The notes under the pieces were generated by a model. That model made no database searches and was not told where the DNA came from. It saw only the letters and a list, made by a program, of their open reading frames with translations. A stretch of DNA of 64,000 bases from Gnetum montanum. Taxonomy: Eukaryota; Streptophyta; Gnetopsida; Gnetales; Gnetaceae. The stretch spans positions 146,416-210,415 of the forward strand of contig MNCI01005294.1 in assembly GCA_015680685.1 (NCBI GenBank), given 5' to 3'. Shown here one piece after another: positions 24,481 through 34,920 of this stretch (the stretch's first letter is position 1; every line of letters starts with the position of its first letter). The position numbers and the translations under genes were made by a program.

Positions 24481-26830
24481 TCTAAAAATAAGAGGATTGA
24501 TTTCAAGTGTAGAAGTGATATACCAATAGAACCAAAAATTGAAAGAAAGCTAAAGGTAGCACAAAGCTACTATAAAATCCCAAAAAAGTAACTCCAAGAA
24601 AAAAAATCCTATTTGAATGATGGAAAAAAAAGGCATGAAAATTATTTTAAACTTATTTAGAGCTGAAAAAATCATTATCTCAATTCAAATAAAGTTACTT
24701 GAATACAATGATGACATTTATTAGTATCATAAATTAAATCACAAAGAAGAAGCTTAAAATAAAACAAGTTTGGGCCAACATGGAAGCTATTTCAAAAAAA
24801 ATAACAAATTTTTTTAATTGAATAAGTTTTGGGAGAAAAAATTGTCAAAGGGATTCTTAAAAAAGCTTAATGACATTGAACCACATTTAGTGATTTAAGC
24901 TATTAATTTTCTTCTCAATTATGGAAGGTTATCTTACCAACTATCAATTGAAGCACTCCAAATTCATAGAATGTGGAAAATTCATCAAGGAACTAAACAA
25001 TTATCCAATGATCTATAGTTATAGCAAGAGAACGTGTGGGATATGAAGCTTTAAATTTTATAACTATTGTAACTGCCTGTGTCTATTACATAAAACCCAG
25101 TGTAGAATCTTAAAAGGTATTTAGGCCTTGTCTAGAGGCAAAAAGGGAAAATATTTAGAAGAAAGATTGTAAAGACTTTCATATAATGGAATTTTAAAAA
25201 GTTCTATCTTTCTCTTTTAGCTTTCATCTCTTAGCTACTAGCATTTCTAGTTGAATAGATTTTCCTATTTTTTTTTAGTTTAAGTATTCCATAGTTACAC
25301 ATGAATGGATTGTTAATTGTGGAATATGCTATTTTCTCTATGAGAAGAGGTTTAGCTTATTACTATTATTATGTTTGGATGGGATAGCTTCAATAAGTGT
25401 CAAACTTTAATTAGCTTAGGATAGAAATATTTTCTTCCTTATATAATCTTAAGCTTTTATGAATAATTTTATTTTGTTAGTGTATTTCTTTGTTTAGCAA
25501 ATTTTTTTTGATCTAGCTTTGGGAAGCTAGCTAGCAAATAGCTTAACATTTAAGATTCTTATTTAACTATTCATTTACTACATGTGTATATTATAAGATT
25601 CAAAGCTAGACTTATCAGAGGACTATTTAATTTTTTATTTATGTTAATAGAAAGCTAGAAGAGATATTCATTAACTATGTATATGACAAACATTCCATAG
25701 ATATATCTTTATATTTTCATAGATAGATCTTTGTTGTTTTCTACACTTAGTCATATTTAGCTCATTTATACCAACAAAGGCTATTTGGGAGTATTCATGC
25801 CTTTGTGGTACTAGAGTCTAGCAACTACCTAAAAGGAGTAAATACAAAAGAATTCTCTTTATGGAAGGGGTTGTTGCCCTACCATAATAAATAATAATTC
25901 TAGATCAAGACAACTATGTTTGTTTCAAACCTTTCAAGCCCACTAAATTTCGATATTATGAATGATAACTCAATTTTCCAAAAAACTAGCCATCTTCAAT
26001 TAATGTAAAGAAGATTAAAAAATAATAGTTCCATAACCCACAAATATAAAAAACACCTCACACATTAAAATAGTAGAGCATGAGGCTTTATAAGCACATA
26101 ATAATTTTCGTTACTTCAATGCACACCTAAATCGATCTCTCTACAAACATAGGATGGAGATCCAAACAAACATAGTATCTCATAATCAAAACATGAAAAA
26201 ATAATAATAGTTATTAAAAATAAAAGATAAGAATCCTAGAAATCTTGCTCCACGTCCAACCTGAATATTCTCAACTTTTTATATATTTTCTCATCCTTTT
26301 AGCTTTTTCCAAACTTGGAACTACTAACATGAAACTTTTCCCAGCCATATGAGTTATCTTCAAGCTTGGAGAGATGTCTTTCTGCAAGTTTCAACATTCA
26401 AAAGAGACATCTCTAGAGTTTGGAAGATCTTTCCAATGCATGTGGAATGTCTCATCCTTGGTAGAGACATCTCAACAAAGACATCCCTAATCTAGGAGAA
26501 ACATCTTCACATTAGCTTAGACATCTCTTCTACTTGTCAGACATCTTCTCTCAAGGCTCAACATTTTTCCAAGATATCTCTTTAACCTACAAGAAATCTC
26601 CCTAGCATCTAAAACCTACAACAACCACCTGTAGATATGAAAAATGGAATCACCAGAGGTGTCCCTACACTAACCTCTTATCATTAGGCTATATAGCCTA
26701 ATTGGCACTAGTAAAGGCTTCTATTCCCAAGTGATCATGATTAAAAGTACCAATTCCTTCTTAAGATCAAATTTCAATTATATTAAGATATAGTAAACCT
26801 GAGTGGCTAGTATGATAATCATACATCAAC
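24480..26830. other. Unassigned, LTR-like AT-rich DNA
   Basis: No coding signal is visible. Two things suggest LTR fragments. TTTGTGGTACTAGAGTC at about 25812-25828 resembles an iMet PBS (TGGTATCAGAGC), so an LTR could end at about 25811. The segment 26340-26600 holds eight AGACATCTC-type motifs like those in the LTRs of C and D, and is probably a fragment of a related copia LTR. Element boundaries could not be fixed. Confidence 0.4.
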
Positions 26831-26831
26831 T

Positions 26832-27640
26832 TCTTGACCTTTTGGTATCTCAAAATTTTGGAAAATGGAGAATTTATAAGTGTGCTTATGAGACCTTGCA
26901 AGACTAAGAAAGGAGTATGTTGAGACTAGGACAAGAGCATGAGTTGAAAAATTGGAGTGCTAAAGTATAATAAGAAATGAAAAGTTTTGGAAAAAATTAA
27001 GAGGATGCAAGATATCTAGAATTCAAAAGAAGATGATCCAGATTCTACCAAGGAATCTCACTTTGTAGCAAAACATCTCTGCTAAAAAGCTTTGATCTCA
27101 AGCAAGACATTCCAAGAAAATAGCAAGCATCCAAAGTGAAGTCAATACATCTTAGACTAGACATCTCATGTATGGCATCATAATTCAAGCTGAGATGTCT
27201 CATTTAAGACATTCCAATCATATTAGATGTCTTACTTGCAAGTTAAGGAAACCTAATAAGACATTTCAAACTCATACAAGACATCTCAACTAGTCATTTG
27301 TAGCTGTTGTAATAACTCCAATGGTCATATGATGTTGAAAAGTCTATAAAAGAAGACTACCTATTTGGAAAAAGTAAGTACTATTCATGTGATTAAGCCA
27401 TCATTGTATACATCTTTTAAGATATTTTTATACTTCAAATCTCTATCATTTTCTGAGTTTTTTATTGATTTTTTAGAGCTTAAAGGAATTTGAAGCTTAT
27501 TTTATTTTCTTTCTTGATCTTTATAGTCTATTATTATAAGCCTTGATGAGCTTGATGTGCTTCTTGAGGGAAGTCATTGTTGAGATTGTTGCGATCTTGA
27601 GGTGTTGGATGTATTTCTAAGAGAAAGCATCCCTAGTAGT
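26832..27640 (+). repeat. Element D 5' LTR, first part (split by element E)
   Basis: It begins TTGACCTTTTGGTAT, like the LTR of element C read in the opposite orientation. It contains the GAGACATCTC-type motif array at about 27080-27310 and a TATA box, GTCTATAAAAGAAG, at about 27343-27356. It is interrupted at 27640 by element E; the LTR resumes at 31772 and ends at about 31949, directly before an iMet PBS. The joined length is about 1 kb. Confidence 0.7.
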
Positions 27641-28245
27641 GTCACATTCCCATTCCCAAATGATGCGGTTGCCTAATGAAGATGGTGTCTCTTCATAACA
27701 AATGTTATCATTATCTTAACAAGACCTGAAAAGGTAGTTGTGATTAAGACTTGAAAGGGCATGTTGTAATAATAGATGTGTCTCTTGAGGTAACCTTTGG
27801 GGGTTTGACCTAAGGCATTTATACCCAGGATTAGAGGTTGTGCCAGCATGGGAATGGTGGAACGAGTACAAGAAAGTCATGGGGTGGCAGATCTAGGATA
27901 GGCAAGTCATAGGAAGCTGGGTGAAGTGGGACAAGAAGGGGACTAGCCCACCCTTCTAGCCAAGTTATAGGCCTAACCATGGTGGTAGTGTTGGATTGCC
28001 TTTAAAGGATAGATGCTAAAGGAAGAAAACCACAAGAAACACTCTCAGAGAATGATTCAGATACACTCTTCCATATTAGTAAAGTATTCTTTTATTTTAT
28101 TTTCTACATTTTTCCTATTATTTCCTTTATACATAATGCTCAATATTACTTATATTTTGCATTTGGTATGTTTTCTTTATACGCATAATGTCTAATATAT
28201 TGTATATTTGATGTTTGCCATGACATCCAAGGACGGGATGTCACA
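27641..28245 (+). repeat. Element E 5' LTR (605 bp)
   Basis: It starts TGTCACATTCCCATTCCC and ends GACGGGATGTCACA. It is nearly collinear with 31163-31766, differing mainly by C/T and G/A changes. The start/end pair (TGTCACAT...GATGTCACA) and the following ATTGGTATTAGAG are typical of Del/Tekay-type chromoviruses. AGTAG precedes it at 27636-27640. Confidence 0.95.
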
Positions 28246-28247
28246 AT

Positions 28248-28260
28248 TGGTATTAGAGAA
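28248..28260 (+). other. Element E primer-binding site (tRNA-iMet)
   Basis: TGGTATTAGAGAA follows the 5' LTR after two bases. It matches the standard TGGTATCAGAGC complement of initiator tRNA-Met with a C-to-T change. Confidence 0.88.
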
Positions 28261-29570
28261 AACCACAACGTAAGGACCATTCAGAATCATGGGTCGACTA
28301 CAACATGAATGTGATGATAAACCTTGAAGCCACAAAATATGGACAACCATTGATCATCACCAAATGTATGATATATTTTTGATGCAAGTCAGAAGAAACC
28401 TTTCCATTTGACTTCACACACAATGGATCAAGCATCTAAATCCTAGCAACCAACAAAAGTTTCTTTCATGGATATCATTAATGAATGAAGATTTGACCAC
28501 ACCTCATCATGCTTCATCAATTATAAGAGATGTTGGTAAGACAATGATACATCGGTCTAGGTAACTCTTACGCATCTTAATATTATAATTATTAATTGAT
28601 TAGGGTCATTGTTAAATTTCTTTCCAAAAAGTTATTAGCCATGACTTGAATTGATCTTATTTTATTAAAATTTACAATCTAAGTAATCTAGAAGATTCCA
28701 AGTTAGCATATATCAGCCTAGAAATGTAAGTTCAACAAAATAGGCTAGTTTGGTCCTTTTAATGCCTAAAAAAAAAACAACTTTATTTTTAAACCCTAAA
28801 ACTAAGTCCAATGCATAGTACTTGTTGAGACGATTCCAATGGTACAAATTTCATCTCAATCAAACTTACAGGCCAAGAGATATTGTTGTTTAAATTTTCT
28901 CATTACATGTGCATTAAAATAATATTAAATTATTATTTGAACAAAAAAAATATCAAAATTTTAGGGTCAAGAATCAACTCGGAATTACCATTTACCCATA
29001 TCAAACTCTTACCTTATCATCAGCCGAACCACCACATCAACCACCGAAGCAAGATGAAATAAAATAATAATAATAAGTTAAAAAATAAAAAATAAAATAA
29101 AATAAAAATTTAAGTGAGAGGTTACAGATTCAAACCCCAACCCCCTATTTTAATATATATATATGATATTTTAAAAAGAAATTGTAACTAGGAGGTCATG
29201 GGTTCAAACCTTGACCCTCCCAACGTTAAAAAAAATCCATTTAAAAAATAATAATAATTATTATTAAAAAAATAATATAAAAATATATTATTATTTTAAA
29301 AAAATGACTAAGAGGTCATGGGTAATGTAATTACTGAAAATCAGGTAATGTAATTACATATTACTAAAATTATATGATGTCGTTAACCATTAGTTATTCA
29401 CTTGATGTAGTTGATTATTAGTTGATGTATTAGTTAATGAATAGTTGATGTATTAGTTGGAGAATTAGTTTAAGAAATAGAACAATATTCAACCATCAAG
29501 AAAAGGGTATATTAATCAAAACATAGGGAAAAATAACATGGAGACACAAAATCTTATTTCAACAAGGAGT
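28261..29570 (+). other. Element E non-coding leader with GGTTCAAACC repeats
   Basis: This 1.3-kb stretch has no gag-like frame. It ends in low-complexity AATAATAAT/AAAATAAAAT DNA. Within that, GAGGTTACAGATTCAAACCCC (about 29119), GAGGTCATGGGTTCAAACC (about 29192) and GAGGTCATGGGTAATG (about 29307) are related. The GGTTCAAACC core matches an RNA polymerase III B box, so these may be fragments of a tRNA-derived SINE. They could also be just part of the long leaders seen in Tekay-type elements. Confidence 0.45.
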
Positions 29571-29574
29571 ATGA

Positions 29575-30745
29575 TACTCATAAAGAGAAATGATCTAGAC
29601 AAGAATCCAAGAATAGGAATGAAAGTTGCAACATACAATGTCCCTACAAGATCTCTAGTGAGTAAGAAATAATATCCACTATGTCCATCATGGGCCTTGG
29701 ATTGGCATAAATATCGATACCCACATATCATAGAAGAATTAAAAGATTTGGATGTTGATGTCTTATGCTTACAAGAAATCTTTCCATGGGACTTTTTATA
29801 TCAATTTCAACCAGATTTGGAAAGATGGGATACAAAAATATTTATAAGCAAAAAGGTTCTTATGGAATTTCTTCTTTTGAGCCGTACAGATTAGCATATT
29901 GTAGGAATTACAAGATGGATGGTTGTGCAATCTTTTATCAAGAAGCCATGTTTGAATTGGTACAAATATTTGAATGGAATTTAGAAAATATGATTTTTGA
30001 AATTCTAGAACTTCAAAGGATGGGAAAGAAATAACAATCAAGAATTTGGAAAAATCACATAGCCCTAGAAGTGATTCTAAAATTTCATCTATCAAGAAGA
30101 TGTGTATGCATGGTTAACACACATTTAATTTCCAAACCAACATGTTCAGATGTTAGACTTTGTCAAGGAGCATACTTGATTAAGCAAATAGAAGAAAGTT
30201 TGAAGAAGAAGTTATTCCTAAGTTGTACTGATTTAGTTCCATTTATTCTTTGTGGAGAATTCAATGCCAAATTTTGAAGTAGTGCTTATCAATTTCTAAA
30301 ATATGGATCTATAAAGGAATATTTGGAAGATGAACTTGACTTGAAGAAGATGTTTCCATCAATTCAGCATGCAATTCCACTAGCTAGTGCATATACTACT
30401 TATTTTGAATCTTTAGTAGATCAATGAGATTCTAGAATTTAGGAATAGATGATTTTGATGGATAGCACTCATCAAGAACCACAGTTTACAAATTATTCTA
30501 CAATGATTAATGAAGATGAGTCAATAACATTCTTCATTGAAGCTTTGGATTAAATTTGATATGATACCAAATTCATTAAATTTACAAAGTTAATAGAGTT
30601 TATTTCTAAAGAATAATTTGAAAAGAATCAAGATCAAGCCTTGCCATCATGAACAAGACCATCTGATCATATACCACTTATGGTAGAATTATAGTTACTT
30701 CCATCAATTTGTAAGGTTGATCAAGATCAAGAAGTATCTCACTCT
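29575..30745 (+). pseudogene. CCR4/Angel-type deadenylase (EEP nuclease) retrocopy inside element E
   Basis: Nearly the whole endonuclease/exonuclease/phosphatase domain of a CCR4-family poly(A) nuclease can be read. In order: MKVATYNV (motif with Asn), YPLCPSWALDWHKYRYPHII, LDVDVLCLQEI (the Mg-binding Glu), MDGCAIFYQ, VCMVNTHLISKP, LVPFILCGEFNAKF (normally GDFN, here Glu), EPQFTNYS, the LDYIWYD-like block, and TRPSDHIPLMVE (the catalytic SDH). The frame is continuous except for one 1-nt loss near 29822 and about ten single stops, mostly of CAG/CAA/CGA/TGG origin. No intron is present, unlike typical plant CCR4 genes, and no poly(A) tail is seen. It fills the place of gag-pol between PBS and PPT. 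Family assignment is firm; which member (CCR4a/b-, CCR4d- or Angel-like) is not. Confidence 0.88.
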
Positions 30746-31150
30746 TACTTTTATTTTATGATCTTATTATTTTATTCATTTTTTAATTTATATTTAAATT
30801 AGATTAAAAAAATATCTAAGGAAATGCAAGTTGGGAATAAATAATTTTCCCTACCTTCACTTGGATAGCCAGATATGAGTTACACATTGTGTGACCCTAG
30901 TTAGAACTAGTGAGTGGTAGTTGGTAGATCTTTAATTCACTTCTTATCATTATCTTGGAAAATGAAGTAACTATCAAGAAATAATTTTCCATATAATCTT
31001 TCTCACATATATCTTATTTACAAAATAAGCAAGAAACAACTTCAAGATCAAAGGAGGAATCAAATTATTGGAGAACAAGATTGTGAAGGAAAGCATTAGA
31101 GATGGAAAAATATAGAGAATGTGGATTCATTCGAGGAAGAATGAAACCTA

Positions 31151-31162
31151 ATGGGGCTAGAT
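31151..31162 (+). other. Element E polypurine tract
   Basis: ATGGGGCTAGAT lies directly before the 3' LTR, with a purine-rich stretch (GAGGAAGAATGAAA) a little upstream. Position and composition fit a decayed PPT. Confidence 0.55.
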
Positions 31163-31766
31163 TGTCACATCCCCATTCCCAAATGATGTAGTTTCCTAAT
31201 GAAGATGGTGTCTCCTCATAACAAATGTTATCATTATCTTAACAAGACCTGAAAGGGTAGTTGTGATTAAGACCTGAAAGGGCATGTTGTAATAATAGAC
31301 GTGTCTCTTGAGAAACCCTTTGGGGGTTTGACCTAAGGCATTTATACCCGAGGTTAGAGGTCATGCTAGCATGGGAATGGCAGAGCTAGTATAGGTAAGT
31401 CATGGGGTGGCAAAGCCGGTATAGGCAAGTCACAGGAAGCTGAGTGAAGTGGGATAGGAAAGGGACTATCCCACCCTTCTAGCTAGGTTATAGGCCTAAC
31501 CATGGTGGCAATGATGGATTACCTCTAAGGGATAGATGCTAAAGAAAGAAAACCCCAAGAAACACTCTCAGAGAATGATTTGGATACACTCTTCCATATC
31601 AATAAATCATTCTTTTATTTTCTTTTCTTCATTTTTCCTATTATTTCTTTTATACATAATGCTCAATATTACTTATATTGCATTTGGTATGTTTTCTTCG
31701 TATGCATAATGTCTAATATATCATATATTTGATGTTTTCCATGACATCTGAGGATGGGATGTCACA
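31163..31766 (+). repeat. Element E 3' LTR (604 bp)
   Basis: It starts TGTCACATCCCCATTCCC and ends GATGGGATGTCACA, matching the 5' LTR end to end. It is followed by AGTAG (31767-31771), identical to the five bases before the 5' LTR. This target duplication fixes both element borders. Confidence 0.95.
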
Positions 31767-31771
31767 AGTAG

Positions 31772-31949
31772 AGTTCATACTTTGTAAAGGTTGTGGTGTC
31801 CTTGAAATCATATTTTTTAAGGAACAAAGTTTTAAGGTGTGCAAGGATTCTATCCTCCAAGTGTGAACATATCCAAGTTAGGGAATCATGTACATTCAAT
31901 TTAATTTGATGGAACTTATTCAATAATCCTTCTATGTTCTCAATCTTCA
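31772..31949 (+). repeat. Element D 5' LTR, second part
   Basis: Continuation of the LTR broken at 27640. It ends in ...CAATCTTCA just before the PBS-like TGTTATTAGAGC at 31952-31963, the same site as in element C. It has no coding content. Confidence 0.62.
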
Positions 31950-32004
31950 AGTGTTATTAGAGCACAATACTTTTAGATTGAGTGTAACAACTCAAGAGTG
32001 AACT

Positions 32005-33700
32005 ATGGAGGAAACATCTTACACAAAGCCATTAATGTTTAATGGGATTAACTTTGCATATAGAAAAGAATGACTACAAGGATTCTTTGAATACATGGAA
32101 TTTGAAGTATGAAAATCCATCATGAAAGAATACACTCATCCCATCAATAGCAATACATGCACTACACTACCTATATGTAAGTGGTCTAATGATGACAAGA
32201 AAAACTTTATGTTTGGTTCAAAGGGTAAGAACTATTTTTACTATGCTCTTAGCAAGCCTAAATTTAATAGAATATCTAGATGTATAACTACTAAATAAAT
32301 TTGGAAATTTTTATAAGTTTTTGATAAGGAAACCTCATTGATGAAACAATCCAAGCTCCTAATGTTACAATTTAAATATGAAAGCTAAAAATGAAAGAAG
32401 GTGAAAAGATTAAAGATTATTTCTCTAGGACCATTGATATTGTAGTAGCCATTAGAGGTATAGAGAAAGAGTTACTAGATAGTGAAGTTATTATTAAAAT
32501 GATTAGAACTCTACTCCCTAAATTTAGATACAAAATCACTACTATGGAAGAAATAGAGATTTCTCTATTCTAAAATTTGAAGAATTGCTAAATGCACTTG
32601 TAGAATATGAAATGAATCTCATCAGTGAAGGTGATATCAAGGAGAAACCCATTACTCTTAAAATCTCATTAAACTAAAAGAAGACACCTGATTATGATGC
32701 AAACAACAATGATGAACTTGCTCCTCTAATAAAGAGAGTAAAAATGATTTTGGAAAGAAAAGGAAAAAGATTCAGTCAATGAGATATCAAAGGTAAGACA
32801 AAAGATAAGGCACCTAGAAATTGTAATCTTGATATTTCTTCTTTAGAATGCTAGATATGTGGTGGAAGGGCCTATGTGACCTTTGAATGTCCTACTATTA
32901 ATAGGTTACCAAAGAAGGAATCAATTCAAGAAGATAAGAAGGCCAAAAATCTCTACACTAGTTGGGATGATGAGTTTAGTAAAGAAGAAACTAATGATCC
33001 ATCAACAAACTCTCATATTATTTGCATGGTTATTACAAGAAAAAATTCCATGGAGAATTTTGAAGAACCTAAAGATAATATTGTGGAATGGTATAGTATG
33101 CTGCATGAAGAAATTATTCCTTTTTAGAATTTATGCATAAAAATGTGATAATATTTACATAGTAAGGTTGTTAACATAAATAAGATCTATAATATATGCT
33201 TCTCTCTAAAAAATTTTAACTTAAACATAAAGGTTGAGCTTCAAAAACTAACTAAATCTTATGAGTAGATAAGTAGAGATCTATTAGGTATAATGACTAG
33301 TAGTAATAAGCTTATTGAGTATTTGAAGATGCCTCAAGTTTTACACATCAAAAGAGATGGAAAAGGATTCTCATGATGATACATGTATGCCATCTAAATG
33401 GAGGTATACACCAAGGTTTGAACAATCAATACAAATAAGAAAAAATTCCCATTACTATGGAAAATTTGGACATATACAATCACATTGTTTAAGATACCAT
33501 AATTTAACCACTTTGTTCTATCAAAGGAGGAATAAAACGAATGTCATTTAGGATAAAAAGATTTGGAGATCTAAGAAGCATGAGAAAGAAATGATGGAAC
33601 ATATTTCATCTTTCTACAATAATGGAGATATAGAACATGATCATAGATCTACTACCAATAATGAGAAATATGAAAAAAACAAGCATCTTGGGATCAAGAG
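32005..33700 (+). pseudogene. Element D gag (Ty1/copia, UBN2 type)
   Basis: The ATG at 32005 opens MEETSYTKPLMFNGINFAYR, the typical copia gag start. The UBN2 core is open at 32391-32573: MKEGEKIKDYFSRTIDIVVA, then IIKMIRTLLPKFRYKITTME. A first zinc knuckle (CxICGGRAYVTFECPT) is at about 32850-32895. A second Cys/His cluster, YYGKFGHIQSHCLRY, is at about 33450-33495. Single stops interrupt the frame. Homologous to the gag at 20110-21802. After about 33700 no protease, integrase or RT can be seen before LTR-like sequence starts, so D is also gag-only. Confidence 0.87.
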
Positions 33701-33779
33701 ACATTGAAAAACAACAAGAGAGAAACTATATAATGGAGAACCTCCTTATAAGCTTACTTGAGCAAGCAAGGTAAGTATT

Positions 33780-34600
33780 GGTGAGTCATGACTCCTTGAC
33801 TTACATTACTTGTAGTATGCTTTTTATTTACAACTTAAATAAATTATAAGTAAATTATGTCTTTAATTCCTGGTTGTCTTAGTTATTATCATCCTTAACA
33901 ACATTCTTTAATATACCTTAGTATTTTACATTCTTATTCTTTCACTATGTCTCATATGTCTTGAAGAAAACATTAATATAGTTAAGACATCTCACTATTT
34001 TGAAAGATGCTCACTAGAGATGTCTTAGTTAAGACATCTCAACTAAGAAATCCAAATCAAGGCTACAATGCCTTATTGATATTTAACCCAACTCAAGCAA
34101 GACGTCTCACTTTCCTTCAAGACATCTCATGCACACCACAAACCCTATCAGAGATGTTCTCTTATATAAATTGATCAATAACTTTTCCTTTTACCATTAG
34201 TTTCCAAGCTAAATTATCTTACCTCAATTATCTAGGGCTTCCTCTCCACTATAGCTCCACTCCTTTTGGCTTCATTCCATGACTTAGAAGAAGATAGGAA
34301 CATCAATGCAACCTCCATGCACATCCAAGGGAACAAAAGAAGCATCATCAATCAAATATAGCTCTTATCAATCCCATTTCTACTAAATAGATGCTTAGAA
34401 TAGGTTTGAGAAAAATTCCTCTATCTAAATCCAATCTAAACTTTCATCAACATTATCAACAAGCATTGTTGTCATATTTTGAGGTTTTTTGGTAGGAAAC
34501 TATCATTTCCATGACTCTGTGCATCCTTGAATGATTGATGCGAGAATTATTTAGTAACATTGTTGTTACTAATGCTTTGATTAGGACTTTAACTTTTATG
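33780..34600 (+). repeat. Probable element D 3' LTR remnant
   Basis: The segment holds at least six AGACATCTC/GAGATGTCT motifs between 33980 and 34160 and a TATA-like CTTATATAAATTG at about 34170, the same arrangement as in the D 5' LTR. Direct alignment to 26832-27640 is weak by eye, so it may be the LTR of a related copia copy rather than D's own. No coding content. Confidence 0.42.
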
Positions 34601-34920
34601 ATTATGAGTGTTATTGTTGAAGTATCCCCTTATGTTATTAATGCCTTGGTTGGGGTTTCTAGTGTTGATGTTCACTAGGTTTTTATTTACTCTATGGAGG
34701 ATCTTTTTAAAAATGGTATTATTCCTCTCATACTTCATGAGTTATATTATGCATTTTTTGGTAAATCAATTTCTTTTGAAGGTGGTAAAATATATAGACA
34801 TCAAATATCTCAAGATGCCTTCACTCATTCATTTATTATAATGTATAACATCATTGTCAAGGAAGAATTTTATAATTATTTACTACCATTAAAGACATCT
34901 ATGTTATGTTGTTGACTAAC
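34601..34920 (+). pseudogene. ORF fragment of unknown function
   Basis: The plus-strand frame at 34694-34915 reads MEDLFKNGIIPLILHELYYA and then FFGKSISFEGGKIYRHQISQ. It looks like real old coding sequence, with a plausible globular composition, but I do not recognise it. It lies between copia remnants and the LTR region of element F, so a transposon ORF is most likely. Confidence 0.28.

Larger units (their letters stand above)
27641..31766 (+). mobile_element. Element E: non-autonomous LTR retrotransposon carrying a host-type gene
   Basis: The unit is 4126 bp: 5' LTR, iMet PBS, leader, CCR4-like sequence, PPT, 3' LTR, with a perfect AGTAG target duplication. It has no gag, protease, RT or integrase. 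LTR termini and PBS are of Del/Tekay (chromovirus) type, so it was presumably mobilised in trans by an autonomous relative. It is inserted in the 5' LTR of element D, which resumes at 31772. Either the CCR4-like sequence was captured by reverse-transcriptase template switching, or a processed pseudogene landed in the element. The first explains the missing gag-pol and poly(A) tail better. Confidence 0.9.

Noticed and set aside
29115-29210. Possible tRNA gene because of GGTTCAAACC
   Set aside because: No cloverleaf, acceptor stem or A box could be drawn; only the B-box-like core is present.
29516-29731. Minus-strand ORFs opposite the CCR4-like sequence (also 29796-30095)
   Set aside because: They are shadows; the plus strand carries the EEP motifs in order.
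34608-34841. Leu/Phe-rich ORF as a membrane protein
   Set aside because: It overlaps another frame with more balanced composition (34694-34915) and has no start context or motif.
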